A stretch of DNA of 64,000 nucleotides from JAHCHG01 sp038246645 (GCA_038246645.1 JBBRVS010000003.1:21305-85304); one strand, 5' to 3'. Counted from the first letter of the stretch, positions 1-8,944 are shown. The notes: a model not told the origin generated them from the letters alone. Made by a program: numbers and translations.

Positions 1-573
1 ACAAATTCTTCAAATTCCAATTCAAAAACTGCGGAAACTCCTTCGGAGGTCAAAAAAGGCGTTGCACCCGTTGCCGATAATGAGATTGCGGTAATTGAGA
101 TGGAAAACCCCGCCGCTTTCGGGACGGTCAAGATCGAACTTTATTCAAATATCGCGCCGCAGATGGTTACGCGCTTCAAGGAACTTGCCAGAGAAGGATT
201 TTTCAACGGCACTTCTTTTCACCGCATCAATCAATCGGTAATTCAGGGCGGCGATCCCTTGTCAAAGGACAATGATCCGAGCAATGACGGCACGGGCGGT
301 TCAAACAAACCGGACGTTCCGGCTGAATTTTCCGATATTCCTTACGATGTGGGAATCATCGGCGCGGCTCGCGGGCAGAGCGAAAATTCCGCTAATTCAC
401 AATTTTTTATCACCTTAAAACGCGAACCCGGATTTGATAATAAATATACGATCTTCGGCAAAGTCATCGAAGGAATGAGCAACGTCCGAACAATCGCCGG
501 AGTGACGCCGAAACAAGGTGAACGACCGATGGAAAATGTTGTGATTAAAAGCGTTACAATACAGGCGAAATAA
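1..573 (+). CDS. Cyclophilin-type peptidyl-prolyl cis-trans isomerase, 5' end outside window
   Basis: Catalyses cis-trans isomerisation of X-Pro bonds and probably acts in the envelope. The frame is open from base 1, so the start codon and any signal or lipoprotein peptide lie upstream of the window; an ATG at 100 lies inside the domain and is not a credible start. The first ~20 codons are a Ser/Asn/Thr-rich linker (T-N-S-S-N-S-N-S), typical of the spacer after a lipobox. The cyclophilin core follows with TSFHRI, QGGDP, ENSANSQFFI and the closing F-G-K-V-x-E-G strand. The FHR arginine and QFFI motif indicate an active enzyme. It ends at TAA 571-573, just before a repeat element and tRNA-Arg. 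Family assignment is secure; envelope location is inferred from the linker. Confidence 0.9.
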   Translation, partial: TNSSNSNSKTAETPSEVKKGVAPVADNEIAVIEMENPAAFGTVKIELYSNIAPQMVTRFKELAREGFFNGTSFHRINQSVIQGGDPLSKDNDPSNDGTGGSNKPDVPAEFSDIPYDVGIIGAARGQSENSANSQFFITLKREPGFDNKYTIFGKVIEGMSNVRTIAGVTPKQGERPMENVVIKSVTIQAK

Positions 574-576
574 AGA

Positions 577-731
577 AAGTTTAAAAGTGAAAAGGTGAAA
601 AGGTTTAAAAGTAAAAAAGTTTTTCTTGATTTGTAAACAGTTTTGGTTAACGTCAAAGTTTTCTTGATTTTACTAAATTTAAAACCGAAACTACCAAAAA
701 CTTTTTCACATTTTCACTTTTAAACCTTTGT
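577..731. repeat. Intergenic inverted element with tandem GTGAAAA-type arms (copy 1)
   Basis: The left arm (about 577-626) is built of repeated AAGTTTAAAAGTGAAAAGG words. The right arm (about 697-731) is its approximate reverse complement (CTTTTTCACATTTTCACTTT). The centre is AT-rich and has no ORF. The same architecture recurs at 3583, 24959 and 26321. It fills the gap between the cyclophilin gene and tRNA-Arg. Confidence 0.7.
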
Positions 732-759
732 CCTAAACAATTGACATTATGTAGTTTAT

Positions 760-832
760 GCTCGCGTAGCTCAGTGGATAGAGTGCTTCCCTCCGAAGGA
801 AGAAGCCGCAGGTTCGAATCCCGCCGCGAGTA
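760..832 (+). tRNA. tRNA-Arg, anticodon CCG
   Basis: A 73-nt cloverleaf. The acceptor stem GCTCGCG pairs with CGCGAGT (first pair G-T). The D arm is GCTCAGTGGATAGAG. The anticodon stem CTTCC/GGAAG encloses the loop CTCCGAA, giving anticodon CCG, which reads CGG arginine codons. The T arm is GCAGG-TTCGAAT-CCCGC with one A-C mismatch in the stem. CCA is not encoded. The methyltransferase gene starts about 20 nt downstream on the same strand. Confidence 0.93.
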
Positions 833-851
833 TTTTTTAATTTTAAAGATT

Positions 852-1649
852 TTGAAAATCACCAGCCGCGACAATCAGAGATTGAAACAGGCAAGAAAAG
901 TGCGCGACGGCAAGATCAAAGACTCGGTTTTTGTCGAAGGCATTCGGCTTACCGAAGAAACTTTGCGCTCCGATGTGGTGATTACGGAAGTTTTTTTTGC
1001 TGAAACTTTTGCCGAAAACGAACGCGGAAAAAGTTTGTTGGATAAATTTTCAACTTTTGAAACCGATATTTTTGAAGTATCCGACCAAATTTTCGGTTCG
1101 CTTTCCGACACAAAAAATTCTCAGGGCGTTGTTTTAATTGCCGAAAAACCTCAAACCGGAAAAGAAAAAATCGAAGCGAATATAACAAAGGATTTTCAAC
1201 TCGTTTTGCTGCTTCACGAAGTAAATAATCCGAGTAATCTTGGCGCGATCTTGCGGACGGCTGAAGCTGCGGGAGTTGGCGGCGTTATTTTAACTAAAAA
1301 TTCGGCAAATGCTTTTTCGCCAAAGACCGTGCGAGCTTCGATGGGCGCAGTTTTTCGTGTTCCGATTTGGGAAAATGCGGATTTTTCGGAAGTTTTGAGC
1401 TGGGCAAAAAATAATTATCTTCAATCAATTTGTGCTGATGTCAGAGCGGAAAAAAGTTATACGGAAATTAACTGGAAAAAACAACGCCTTTTAATTTTCG
1501 GTTCTGAAGCGCACGGTTTGAATTTAACGGAAAGAAACGAAATCGAGGAAAGTCTTGTAATTCCGATGGAAAACGAGGTCGAAAGCCTGAATCTGGCAGT
1601 TTCCTGCGGAATAATTTTATTTGAAGCAAAACGGCAGAGAGAAAATTGA
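852..1649 (+). CDS. TrmH/SpoU family RNA 2'-O-methyltransferase
   Basis: Transfers methyl from S-adenosylmethionine to a ribose 2'-OH in tRNA or rRNA. The protein has about 265 residues with an N-terminal SpoU substrate-binding domain (TSRDNQRLKQARKVRDGK...FVEGIRL) and a C-terminal SPOUT knot. Motif 1 is NPSNLGAILRTAEAAG, motif 2 is LIFGSEAHGL and motif 3 is IPM..VESLNLAVSCGIILFE. No ATG is available downstream of the tRNA; a TTG at 852 begins the conserved region, so I use it. A longer reading frame exists upstream but runs through tRNA-Arg. The RNA target cannot be told from sequence. The stop overlaps the first bases of the 1648 repeat element. Confidence 0.88.
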   Translation: MKITSRDNQRLKQARKVRDGKIKDSVFVEGIRLTEETLRSDVVITEVFFAETFAENERGKSLLDKFSTFETDIFEVSDQIFGSLSDTKNSQGVVLIAEKPQTGKEKIEANITKDFQLVLLLHEVNNPSNLGAILRTAEAAGVGGVILTKNSANAFSPKTVRASMGAVFRVPIWENADFSEVLSWAKNNYLQSICADVRAEKSYTEINWKKQRLLIFGSEAHGLNLTERNEIEESLVIPMENEVESLNLAVSCGIILFEAKRQREN

Positions 1650-1792
1650 CCGGAGCGCAAAGACTGGATCGCAGACAGCCTGTCTGCATGAGTGCGCTAG
1701 CACGAACAAGCGTTTGGTAAAATTAAGTTTATTGCGAACAGAGGATTTTTCGCGCTTTGCGTTCAGGCAGACAGGCTGTCTGCGTTCCGGTC
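1648..1792. repeat. Palindromic intergenic element, family A copy 1
   Basis: Outer arms GACCGGAGCGCA (1648-1659) and TGCGTTCCGGTC (1781-1792) are inverted with one mismatch. Two near-identical self-palindromes, GCAGACAGCCTGTCTGC (1671-1687) and GCAGACAGGCTGTCTGC (1767-1783), sit inside. The core (about 1715-1763, TTATTGC...TTTTTCGCGCTTTGCG) is shared with the element at 5445-5580. It lies between convergent genes and may also act as a transcription end. Confidence 0.7.
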
Positions 1793-1795
1793 TTT

Positions 1796-3454
1796 TTATT
1801 GATTATTTCCGCCGCTGTTAGTATTTGTATTTTCTTCCGCACCGTTTATCGGCATTTCTGAATTTGCTCTTGCTTTTTTCAGCTCGTCGGAAAACATTTT
1901 TTGCGCGTTCGGGTTTTCAATAATGGCAAGATAAGCGGCAATATCGTTGGCTATAACATCCGCATTTGCAAAGTCGGTTTCGTCTAATTTGTTTCTTGCT
2001 TCTTCAAATGCTTTTTTAGCTTCAGGATATTTTTCGGTCAGCATATAGGCGCGCCCCAAAAGAAAATAATCTTCGGCATCGCGCGGAGTTGTTGCATTTT
2101 TTGCAATGAAATCAGCCGGATTATCATCGAGACTTCGCCTCAAATTTTCTAATGAAGACATTGAAATATCTTCAGTTTTATCAGGCGGCGGCGGAACAAC
2201 GGCGGTTGGGACGGCTGTTTGCATAAAAATCCAAATCGCGCCCGCGCCGATAATAAATCCGATAAAAAATGTAAAAAAACCGAACAGAAATTTACCCAAA
2301 CCGCTGTTTTCTTCAACTTCGACAACCTGTTGATACGGCTTACTTTCATATTCCTTGACGGTCGGCGGCGAAGGTTGCGGAGCAATTTCAGCCGGTTGTT
2401 CAACAATTGGCGGCTGTTCGATTATTTCTTCGGGTTCGGTATAGGAAATGTCTTCCTGATATTCATAGACCGGCTCGGATTCGTCTATTTCTTCCCGTAC
2501 CGGATTGGAAAATTGATGTTCGGTAACTTCTAATTCGATTGGCGGAAGATTTTCCGAAACGGGCATTGTTAATTGCTGCGTCGGAATTTCATCATCGAGT
2601 TCCAAAATATTGGAAGGTTCATTTGCCGCAGCCACAGGAGTTCGAGCCGAAGCAACCGTTGATTCTTCAATATCGTATCTGACGGGCGGTTGTCCGTTTC
2701 CGGCAACCATATTGGAAACTCTGGCAATGACGGCGGTTAAATTATCTTCCGCGCCGCGTTCATAGCAAATTTCCTTCATTTTTTGACAAAGCACTGAGGG
2801 ACTGTCCTTAGAAACCAGTAATTCGCGCAGTTCAAAATCGTCAATATGGCGCGTAATGCCGTCCGAACAAATCAGAAACGTCGTGTTCGGGTCGAACATA
2901 ATCGTTTTCATATCAACTTCGACAACGCTGTCTGCGCCGAGCGCGCGGGAAATTATATTTCGGCTCGGATGATTGGCGGCTTGGGCGACCGTCATCCGTC
3001 CGGCGCGAACTTCTTCTTCAACGACCGAATGATCGTTCGTTTCACGATAAAGATTTCCTTTTTCGTCCAGCCGATACAGCCTCGAATCACCGACGTGTCC
3101 GATTGTTCCGATGTTTCCCGATAGATGCAGGGCGACGACGGTAGTTGCCATTGTTGAAAGTTGCGGCAAATCTTGCGACATCTGATAAATTGCGGAATTA
3201 GCGCGTTCGATGGCAATTCTCATCAATTGTTCGGCATCTTCATTCGGTTTCAGATTATTAAACGCTTCGCCCAGGATTTCCATCGCCATCTGCGAAGCGA
3301 CATCACCGGCTTGGGCGCCGCCAACTCCGTCAGCAACGGCAAAAAGCCCTTTCAAATTTAATTCTAAATATGAATCCTCGTTATTCGGACGTTTTTTGCT
3401 AAGTCCCCGGTCGGAAATAGAAGCCGAATCAATTTTAAAATTATTTTCCCTCAT
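1796..3454 (-). CDS. PP2C-family Ser/Thr phosphatase, membrane anchored, with TPR-like C-terminus
   Basis: Metal-dependent protein phosphatase that probably reverses Hanks-type kinase signalling, as PstP/Stp1 does. The protein has 552 residues. The PP2C domain (about 15-247) shows RPNNEDSY, ADGVGGAQAGD, IGHVGDSRLYR and ICSDGITRHI, with the metal-binding aspartates intact. A Pro/Glu-rich linker (250-385) leads to one transmembrane helix (about 389-412). A C-terminal stretch (about 453-515) resembles TPR helices (DYFLLGRAYMLTEKYPEAKKAFEEA). The start has a GGAG Shine-Dalgarno 8 nt upstream. It is the last gene of the minus-strand FHA-PBP-FtsW-PP2C cluster. The extracytoplasmic TPR tail is unlike classical PstP and could bind peptidoglycan or envelope partners (inference). 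Confidence 0.93.
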   Translation of the reverse strand: MRENNFKIDSASISDRGLSKKRPNNEDSYLELNLKGLFAVADGVGGAQAGDVASQMAMEILGEAFNNLKPNEDAEQLMRIAIERANSAIYQMSQDLPQLSTMATTVVALHLSGNIGTIGHVGDSRLYRLDEKGNLYRETNDHSVVEEEVRAGRMTVAQAANHPSRNIISRALGADSVVEVDMKTIMFDPNTTFLICSDGITRHIDDFELRELLVSKDSPSVLCQKMKEICYERGAEDNLTAVIARVSNMVAGNGQPPVRYDIEESTVASARTPVAAANEPSNILELDDEIPTQQLTMPVSENLPPIELEVTEHQFSNPVREEIDESEPVYEYQEDISYTEPEEIIEQPPIVEQPAEIAPQPSPPTVKEYESKPYQQVVEVEENSGLGKFLFGFFTFFIGFIIGAGAIWIFMQTAVPTAVVPPPPDKTEDISMSSLENLRRSLDDNPADFIAKNATTPRDAEDYFLLGRAYMLTEKYPEAKKAFEEARNKLDETDFANADVIANDIAAYLAIIENPNAQKMFSDELKKARANSEMPINGAEENTNTNSGGNNQ

Positions 3455-3582
3455 TTAAATTTCTCCGCAATTTATTTGAATTTATGTGAAAAACCCGTGT
3501 TACAGAATAGAACTTTAATGTTAGAAAACCAAATGTTTAACAGTTGTTTTTTGTAAATAATCCGGTCGGATTATTCAGAATT

Positions 3583-3728
3583 AGTGAAAAAGTGAAAGCG
3601 TGAAAATGTTAAAAAGTTTATTTTGTTTGATAAACAAACCTTTTCCGGTAAATTCCGTTTATTAAAAAAAACCGCAAACTGATAATATCAGACATTTTTC
3701 CACATTTTCACTTTTAAACTTTTTCACC
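3583..3728. repeat. Intergenic inverted element with tandem GTGAAAA-type arms (copy 2)
   Basis: Left arm GTGAAAAAGTGAAAGCGTG... (3583-3619), right arm ...CATTTTCACTTTTAAAC (about 3696-3728). The interior (3622-3662, GATAAACAAACCTTTTCCGG) matches the reverse complement of the interior of the element at 26321-26470, so the two are copies in opposite orientation. It separates the PP2C and FtsW genes. Confidence 0.75.
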
Positions 3729-3745
3729 GTTAAACCAACCCCTAA

Positions 3746-5428
3746 TCACGAAACGTCGAATTCCCCGTTTGCCGGACTATTTTCCCTGTCAACCGCGTTG
3801 CGATGCGAAAAAGCCATGAGCATTCCGAGCATTACGAAACTCGTAATCAGAGAAAAACCGCCGTGGCTGACGAACGGCAGAGTGATTCCGGTCATCGGCA
3901 GAGCGCGTGTGATGCCGCCCATATTTACCAAAGCCTGAAATCCGATAAAAGCCGCTAAGCCGACTGCGCAGAGTTTGCTGAACATATCACGCGCATCGAG
4001 TGCGGTTCTAACTCCTGCATTAACAAAGATTAACAGCGCAAAGATAATTAACAAACCGCCGAAAAGTCCGAGTTCTTCGGCAAGCGCGGCGTAAATATAA
4101 TCGGAATCGGCAACCGGAATCAGTTCGACAAAACCCAGACCCAGACCTCTTCCGGTCGTTCCGCCCGAAGCCAAACCGAAGGTCGCCTGCGCCGGCTGAA
4201 ACGCCAGAATATCAAACCACGCATCAATATTGATCGAGCGTTGAAGATTCGGATCTTCTTCGAGCATCTGCGGCAGATTCGGGTCTTTTTCGACAAGCTT
4301 TTTATAATAATTGTCGTAATCTGCTTTCCACCAGGAAGTTTCCGGTGTCGGCGGATTAAAGCCGTCGAGCCACAGATGAAAACGCTGCTGAATTCTGTTC
4401 GGCAAAACTGTTTTGACGGGTTTCGATAAAGTCGGCAGAAGCGGAATTTTTTCCTGCGTTTTATCCGGCAAAGCCCCGACAACCAGAACGCTGACGAGCA
4501 AAGCAACACTTCCGACCAGAACAAATCTCTGCGGAAGCCGGCGCACCGCAATTAAAAAAAGCGTGGCATAAACCGAGCTGAAAACCATCATCTGCCCGAA
4601 ATCCTTTAAAACGAAAAACGGAACAAACGGCAAAACCGCCATAAAGACAAGCGGAACGACATCTTTCGCCCGAGGTATACCCCAATATGTCCGCGCCAGA
4701 TTTTTATACAGAACCGAGAGAATCGCCGCAAAGCCGATTAAAAACGGGATTTTAGACGGCTCCCACGGAGTCATATTGCCGATGGATTTTCCTGCGCTCG
4801 AAGTGATCGCCGCGAGCAGGAGCGGCACGAGAGTCAGCAAGACGAGCAGAAATCCGTTTTTCTGCAAAAGATTTAAAACATCGTCGCGCCTCGTTAGAAT
4901 CAATGCACCGATAAAACAGGCGATTGCCATTAAAGGAATAATCGTTTTGCCGGAAAGAAAAACGTCCGTTAAATCTTCATTCGCCGGACGCGGCGTTTCT
5001 GTCGAAAGATCAACCGGCGAAGGCGGTGTTGCGGGCAAACCCATCATTTGTTTCTTTTCCGCCGAATAATTCTCCTGAATATAATGCAATTGCAAAGTCT
5101 TGATTTTTGCCTGTCGCGCTTCGGCTTTATCCTTTCGCGAAGTGTATTCGGGATCGGAAAAAAGTCTGTATTGCACGGTTAAACCGATGGAAAAAAGCAA
5201 AACCGCCGAAGTGTAAAGTGTCCAATTTCCCTTATATTTCGCAAAACGCGCCAGAAAAACCGGCAAAAATGCCAGAATTAAAAGTAAAACGATATTTCGC
5301 CCGCCGGTCAGCCAGGAAGTTTCATAACCGCGAATCAATGCACCGTAATATACGGAATAATGCGCGATTGCCGTGATGACGGCAATTAAGATCAGAATCA
5401 AGAAATGTGTTGATGCGCGGCTTTTCAT
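3746..5428 (-). CDS. FtsW/RodA/SpoVE-family peptidoglycan glycosyltransferase
   Basis: SEDS-family polymerase of lipid-linked peptidoglycan precursors, normally paired with a class B PBP. About 560 residues with roughly ten membrane helices. The C-terminal signature PMTGITLPFVSHGG is clear, and the catalytic loop follows the FVELIPVADSDYIYAALAEE region. It is longer than the usual ~400 residues: one soluble insertion follows the third helix (polar stretch ending TETPRPANEDL) and a long extracytoplasmic loop carries WWKADYDNYYKK. I start at ATG 5428 (MKSRASTHF); an in-frame start at 5551 would translate through a repeat element. The PBP gene is immediately upstream on the same strand, so the two products are probably partners. 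FtsW versus RodA cannot be settled. Confidence 0.9.
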   Translation of the reverse strand: MKSRASTHFLILILIAVITAIAHYSVYYGALIRGYETSWLTGGRNIVLLLILAFLPVFLARFAKYKGNWTLYTSAVLLFSIGLTVQYRLFSDPEYTSRKDKAEARQAKIKTLQLHYIQENYSAEKKQMMGLPATPPSPVDLSTETPRPANEDLTDVFLSGKTIIPLMAIACFIGALILTRRDDVLNLLQKNGFLLVLLTLVPLLLAAITSSAGKSIGNMTPWEPSKIPFLIGFAAILSVLYKNLARTYWGIPRAKDVVPLVFMAVLPFVPFFVLKDFGQMMVFSSVYATLFLIAVRRLPQRFVLVGSVALLVSVLVVGALPDKTQEKIPLLPTLSKPVKTVLPNRIQQRFHLWLDGFNPPTPETSWWKADYDNYYKKLVEKDPNLPQMLEEDPNLQRSINIDAWFDILAFQPAQATFGLASGGTTGRGLGLGFVELIPVADSDYIYAALAEELGLFGGLLIIFALLIFVNAGVRTALDARDMFSKLCAVGLAAFIGFQALVNMGGITRALPMTGITLPFVSHGGFSLITSFVMLGMLMAFSHRNAVDRENSPANGEFDVS

Positions 5429-5444
5429 ATAATTAAAGAATGCG

Positions 5445-5580
5445 GACTTGAGTGCAAGCGGCTCGCTTGCACTGTCGCAGAAGCGGCGGAATGGCGTTCG
5501 GTTAAAATGAAGTTTATTGCAATCATAGACTTTTTCGCGCTTTGCGCTCATTGCAAACGGGTACGCCCCGCGCTCAGGAC
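5445..5580. repeat. Palindromic intergenic element, family A copy 2
   Basis: Contains the palindrome AGTGCAAGCG-gct-CGCTTGCACT (5451-5473) and a core (about 5493-5543, GTTTATTGC...TTTTTCGCGCTTTGCG) matching 1715-1763. Outer ends CTTGAGTGC and GCGCTCAGG are roughly inverted. It lies between the PBP and FtsW genes and makes a false N-terminal extension of FtsW. Confidence 0.65.
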
Positions 5581-5584
5581 ATTT

Positions 5585-7483
5585 TTATCTCTTCGGTTTC
5601 GGCTTAGGTTTCGGCTTCGTTGCGACGGGTTTCTTTTTCGGCGTATATTTTTCGCCGAGAAGTCCGAGTTCGGCAGATTTCGTAACAATTCTGGCAGCAA
5701 TCGGCGCGGAAATCGTTGCACCGTAACCGCCGCCTTCGACGACGACCGCAATTGCCACTTGCGGATTTTCAAGCGGCGCGAATGAAATATACCAACTATC
5801 CGTTCTTTCATACATTTGCGGCACTTTATATTCTTCAAATTCACCGTTTTCTTTTTTGCGTTTTTTTGTAATTGTTTTTAGCAAACCGGTTTTTTGATCA
5901 TAAACGGGCGCGAGCTTTTCCGCCGTTCCGGTTTTTCCGCCGGAACGAATTCCGGATTGGCGCACATTTCCGAAAACTCTCGTCGCCGTTCCGCCCGACC
6001 CTTCCGTAACGAGTGCCATAATATCGCGAATCTGGGCGGCTTGCTGCGGCGTTAAAAGATTTGAAAAAACTTCCGGCGGCTGGCTCATTTCGATGCGCGG
6101 TTTCATCAGATTTCCCTGCAAATTTGCCGCTCCCGATGCCACCAGAGCCATTTGAAAAGGTGTCATCTGTCCGGCATAGCCCTGCCCCATTCCTTCAAGC
6201 GCAAGATCGTAAGCCGATATATCGTTACCGGTTACAAGGGTTGACTGCTCCGGCGCAATCGCGTTTTTAATTAAATCGTTACTCGTGTTCCAAATGTCCG
6301 GGAAAAGTCTCGGCAAAAGAGCATCGGCGGGTGTTTCAACTGCTAGAATACCGAATTTTCCGGCGGTTTCGCTCATTCTTTCGCGTCCCAGGGCAACTGC
6401 CATCTGCGTAAAATATTGATTGCTCGATGCTTCAAAAGCCTGTGCGATGTTTAGAGTCGTGCAGCCGTACGGCGGTTCGCAGCCGCCGTTTGCATCGGTT
6501 ATCGGACGCGAACCGCGAAAGGGGACAAAACCGCCGGGCAAACTCGTCAGTTGCGTGTTTTGTTTTCCGGCGCGAAATGCCGAAATCATCGTAAACGTCT
6601 TAAATGTCGAACCCGGCACGTAATATTCGCGCATCGCCCGATTCAAAAGCGGTTTATCACGTTTATTTCCTTCGAGTTTCAGCCAATCATCGAGTGTTTG
6701 CGCTTCGCTCAGGTTAAAAGAAGGATTTGAATACATCGCCAAAACATCGCCGGTTTGCGGATTCAGAACGACGATCGCGCCTTTTTTCCCCTCAAGTTGC
6801 TGGGCGGCAAACGCCTGCAAATCGCGATCAATCGTGATTAGTACGTCGCGCTGTTCTTCTTCGGCTTTTTTGATTTTCGTTAAAACTTCCCAGGCTTCGG
6901 GCGTTGCATTTTCTCTTTTTTTGTAAATCGTCCGCTCCAACCCGGGCGAGCCGCGTTCCGTTCCTAAAAGATGCGCCATTTCCTTTTCCAGCGCGAACGA
7001 ACGGTTGATATCGCCGTTTGAATCGAGTTTATAATAGGCGAGCGCACTGCCTAAATTTCCCGAACGGTCGAGCATCCAGCCGCGCAGATTTGCCGCCATT
7101 ATCCGGCGGTTTCGCAAATCTTTATAACTTACGGCTTGATATTGTTCGTTTGATTCATCGGCGAAATACGTCCAGTAAACGTGAAATCCATAGACGAAAA
7201 AAGCCAGAATGACAAAAACGAATTGCCAGATTCTCAAACTCCTGTTTGCCAGAGTTGTCGTCAGTTTTCTTTTGACTTCCTTCGGCAAATTTTGTTCAAA
7301 GGCGAATCTCTGGCGGTATCTGCCCCAAAATGAAATGAGCAGAAAAATTATTAAAAGGGCGGCGGCAATCAGATAAACCATTGTCAAACCCGCCGGAGTT
7401 CGTTCGAGAATCTGCCTGCCGAAAAGATTTTCGGGGCGAAGTTTTTCCCAATCAATTTGTAAGAGAAATAAAAGAATTGTCAT
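5585..7483 (-). CDS. Class B penicillin-binding protein (D,D-transpeptidase)
   Basis: Cross-links peptidoglycan stem peptides at the outer face of the inner membrane. 632 residues with two N-terminal hydrophobic segments (about 36-53 and 84-101) and a dimerisation region around RNRRIMAANLRGWMLDRSG. The transpeptidase domain carries the three canonical motifs: STFK (292-295, catalytic Ser), SSN (353-355) and KTG (517-519). The C-terminus is a Lys/Pro-rich tail (TKPKPKPKPKR). The FHA gene ends 21 nt upstream and FtsW follows, so an FHA-PBP-FtsW operon is likely. The organisation resembles pbpA/rodA of actinobacteria, but the two-helix N-terminus differs from the usual single anchor. Confidence 0.92.
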   Translation of the reverse strand: MTILLFLLQIDWEKLRPENLFGRQILERTPAGLTMVYLIAAALLIIFLLISFWGRYRQRFAFEQNLPKEVKRKLTTTLANRSLRIWQFVFVILAFFVYGFHVYWTYFADESNEQYQAVSYKDLRNRRIMAANLRGWMLDRSGNLGSALAYYKLDSNGDINRSFALEKEMAHLLGTERGSPGLERTIYKKRENATPEAWEVLTKIKKAEEEQRDVLITIDRDLQAFAAQQLEGKKGAIVVLNPQTGDVLAMYSNPSFNLSEAQTLDDWLKLEGNKRDKPLLNRAMREYYVPGSTFKTFTMISAFRAGKQNTQLTSLPGGFVPFRGSRPITDANGGCEPPYGCTTLNIAQAFEASSNQYFTQMAVALGRERMSETAGKFGILAVETPADALLPRLFPDIWNTSNDLIKNAIAPEQSTLVTGNDISAYDLALEGMGQGYAGQMTPFQMALVASGAANLQGNLMKPRIEMSQPPEVFSNLLTPQQAAQIRDIMALVTEGSGGTATRVFGNVRQSGIRSGGKTGTAEKLAPVYDQKTGLLKTITKKRKKENGEFEEYKVPQMYERTDSWYISFAPLENPQVAIAVVVEGGGYGATISAPIAARIVTKSAELGLLGEKYTPKKKPVATKPKPKPKPKR

Positions 7484-7504
7484 CCTTTAATCGTCCTTTG
7501 AATT

Positions 7505-8623
7505 TTAACCCGGCTTTTTGTCGCCGAAATCCAGAATAATTCCGGGTTGTGTCGGTTTCGCCTCAGCAGTTTCGTTTAATTCTTGTTTTTCAAAATTTAC
7601 CGATTCGGGAAAATTCTCTTCAGTAAAATTTACGGAATCGGTAAATTCTCGTTTTTCATCCGAAGTTTTGAAAACCTCGGAAATTCCGGGAATATTTTCA
7701 CTTGAAAATATTTCGGTCGTCGCAAAATTTTCTTTTTCCGTTTCGCCGGTATTCAACAATTCCGGTTCAACTTCTTCGATTTCAACAACTTCCGGCTCTC
7801 GTGGGATATGTTCGAGCGAAACTTCGATTGTTCCGAATTTCAAGGAATCGCCGCCGCCGACCGTAAATGCTCTGCCGTAAGCTATACGTTCACCATTGAT
7901 GAAAGTTCCGTTGGTCGAACCCGTATCGGCAAGCATCAATTTGCTTTGACTGTTAAAAACAAAAGCCGCGTGAACTTTGGAAACACTTGTATCATCAAGC
8001 ATTAGATCGTTTTCCTTCGTTCTGCCGACGCTTTTGCGTTCGCCTAAACCGAATTTAAATTCGATTTCTTTGTGTTTTCCGTTCAAATTAAATCCGACAA
8101 CAAAAACTTCTTTTTCCGGTTCAACGGGTTTTTCCGCTGCCGGAATTAAATCCTTAACCTTCAAATCCGGCAAAGTTACATTGACGGCAACCTCGCGTTC
8201 TTCTTTATCGAATTTCTCAAAACTCGCCAGAAGTTTTACGCCTTCGGTAAAATAATCAGGCTTAATTTCGATGTTGATCGGCGCGTAAGTGTAATATCGT
8301 TTATCATTTATGTGATCAATGGCGGCAATATGAAGTTCGTTCTTAAGCAGTCCGACGGCTTTTTCCGAATCGGTTGAAAATTTGTCCCATTGCATTTTTA
8401 GTTTAATATTATGCGGCACGAACCGTCCGTCTTTGCCTAAATCCTTAACCTCTGCGTCCAGAAGCAGTTTTATTCTTTCAATCAATTCGCTGGTTGCCAG
8501 ACTGCTCGAAGGCTTCCAATTTCTGCCGGTTAAACGATCAAATGTTTCGCCGACTTTTGTTAAAAGCCCTTTCAACAACCAGTCGATTGTAAATGTTTTT
8601 TTAATTGGTTTAATTTCGGACAT
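7505..8623 (-). CDS. DUF3662 and FHA domain protein (FhaA-like)
   Basis: Phosphothreonine-reading adaptor, likely coupling a Ser/Thr kinase to cell-wall synthesis. 372 residues. The N-terminal DUF3662-like domain (about 10-130) includes WLLKGLLTKVGETFDRLTG and the FVPHNIKL strand. The FHA domain (about 185-270) has SVGRTKENDLMLDD, SVSKVHAAF and DTGSTNGTFINGERI, so the GR, SxxH and NG recognition residues are present. The last 100 residues are acidic and low in complexity. First gene of the minus-strand cell-wall cluster, divergent from the pilin operon. In mycobacteria FhaA is part of the same PknB-controlled cell-wall pathway; transfer of that role here is inference. Confidence 0.9.
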   Translation of the reverse strand: MSEIKPIKKTFTIDWLLKGLLTKVGETFDRLTGRNWKPSSSLATSELIERIKLLLDAEVKDLGKDGRFVPHNIKLKMQWDKFSTDSEKAVGLLKNELHIAAIDHINDKRYYTYAPINIEIKPDYFTEGVKLLASFEKFDKEEREVAVNVTLPDLKVKDLIPAAEKPVEPEKEVFVVGFNLNGKHKEIEFKFGLGERKSVGRTKENDLMLDDTSVSKVHAAFVFNSQSKLMLADTGSTNGTFINGERIAYGRAFTVGGGDSLKFGTIEVSLEHIPREPEVVEIEEVEPELLNTGETEKENFATTEIFSSENIPGISEVFKTSDEKREFTDSVNFTEENFPESVNFEKQELNETAEAKPTQPGIILDFGDKKPG

Positions 8624-8732
8624 TTATATATTTAGTTTAAATACGGATTTATTCTATATAAAAAACGATTTGAAATAAAGAATAACCTACCGACATTTAG
8701 TTTTGTAAACCTTTTACGAATTATTTTATTTG

Positions 8733-8761
8733 TTGACAATCTTTTTACATTGTTTTACAAT
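8733..8761 (+). promoter_or_regulatory. Sigma70-type promoter for the pilin operon
   Basis: A perfect -35 TTGACA (8733-8738) and a near-consensus -10 TACAAT (8756-8761) are separated by exactly 17 bp. It faces the pilin-like genes. The first of these starts about 300 nt later, so the transcript would have a long leader. Confidence 0.72.
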
Positions 8762-8806
8762 GTTTACTGGATTGTTCCTAAATTAATTTGAACTATCTAA
8801 ATATAT

Positions 8807-8944
8807 GAACAATTTGTTCAATATCAAGTTGATTAATCCAATCAACATTCTTTAAAGAAATTGAAAATTTTGTTAATTTCGGGCTACTGCATTACGAATC
8901 AAGTGAGTTACCGCCCGAAAATTTTCGGTAAAAGCAGCCGAAAA
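8807..8944 (+). promoter_or_regulatory. Structured 5' leader of the pilin operon
   Basis: Between the promoter and the first pilin gene there is no ORF but several pairings: palindrome GAACAATTTGTTC (8807-8819), hairpin GTTGATT-aatcc-AATCAAC (8828-8846), a closing stem CGGGC/GCCCG (8880-8884 with 8913-8917), and TTTTCGG/CCGAAAA (8922-8928 with 8938-8944). I could not match it to a known riboswitch; the GEMM-I core GGGACGCAAAGCC is absent. The remaining leader (8945-9069) shows nothing recognisable. Confidence 0.45.

Noticed and set aside
741..1649. Longer ORF for the SpoU methyltransferase starting at 741
   Set aside because: It would translate through tRNA-Arg (760-832); the conserved domain begins after 852.
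5429..5551. N-terminal extension of FtsW
   Set aside because: Coded by the family A repeat element; the hydrophobic start follows ATG 5428.
8880..8944. GEMM-type cyclic-di-GMP riboswitch before the pilin genes
   Set aside because: The hairpins are there but the conserved GGGACGCAAAGCC core is missing.
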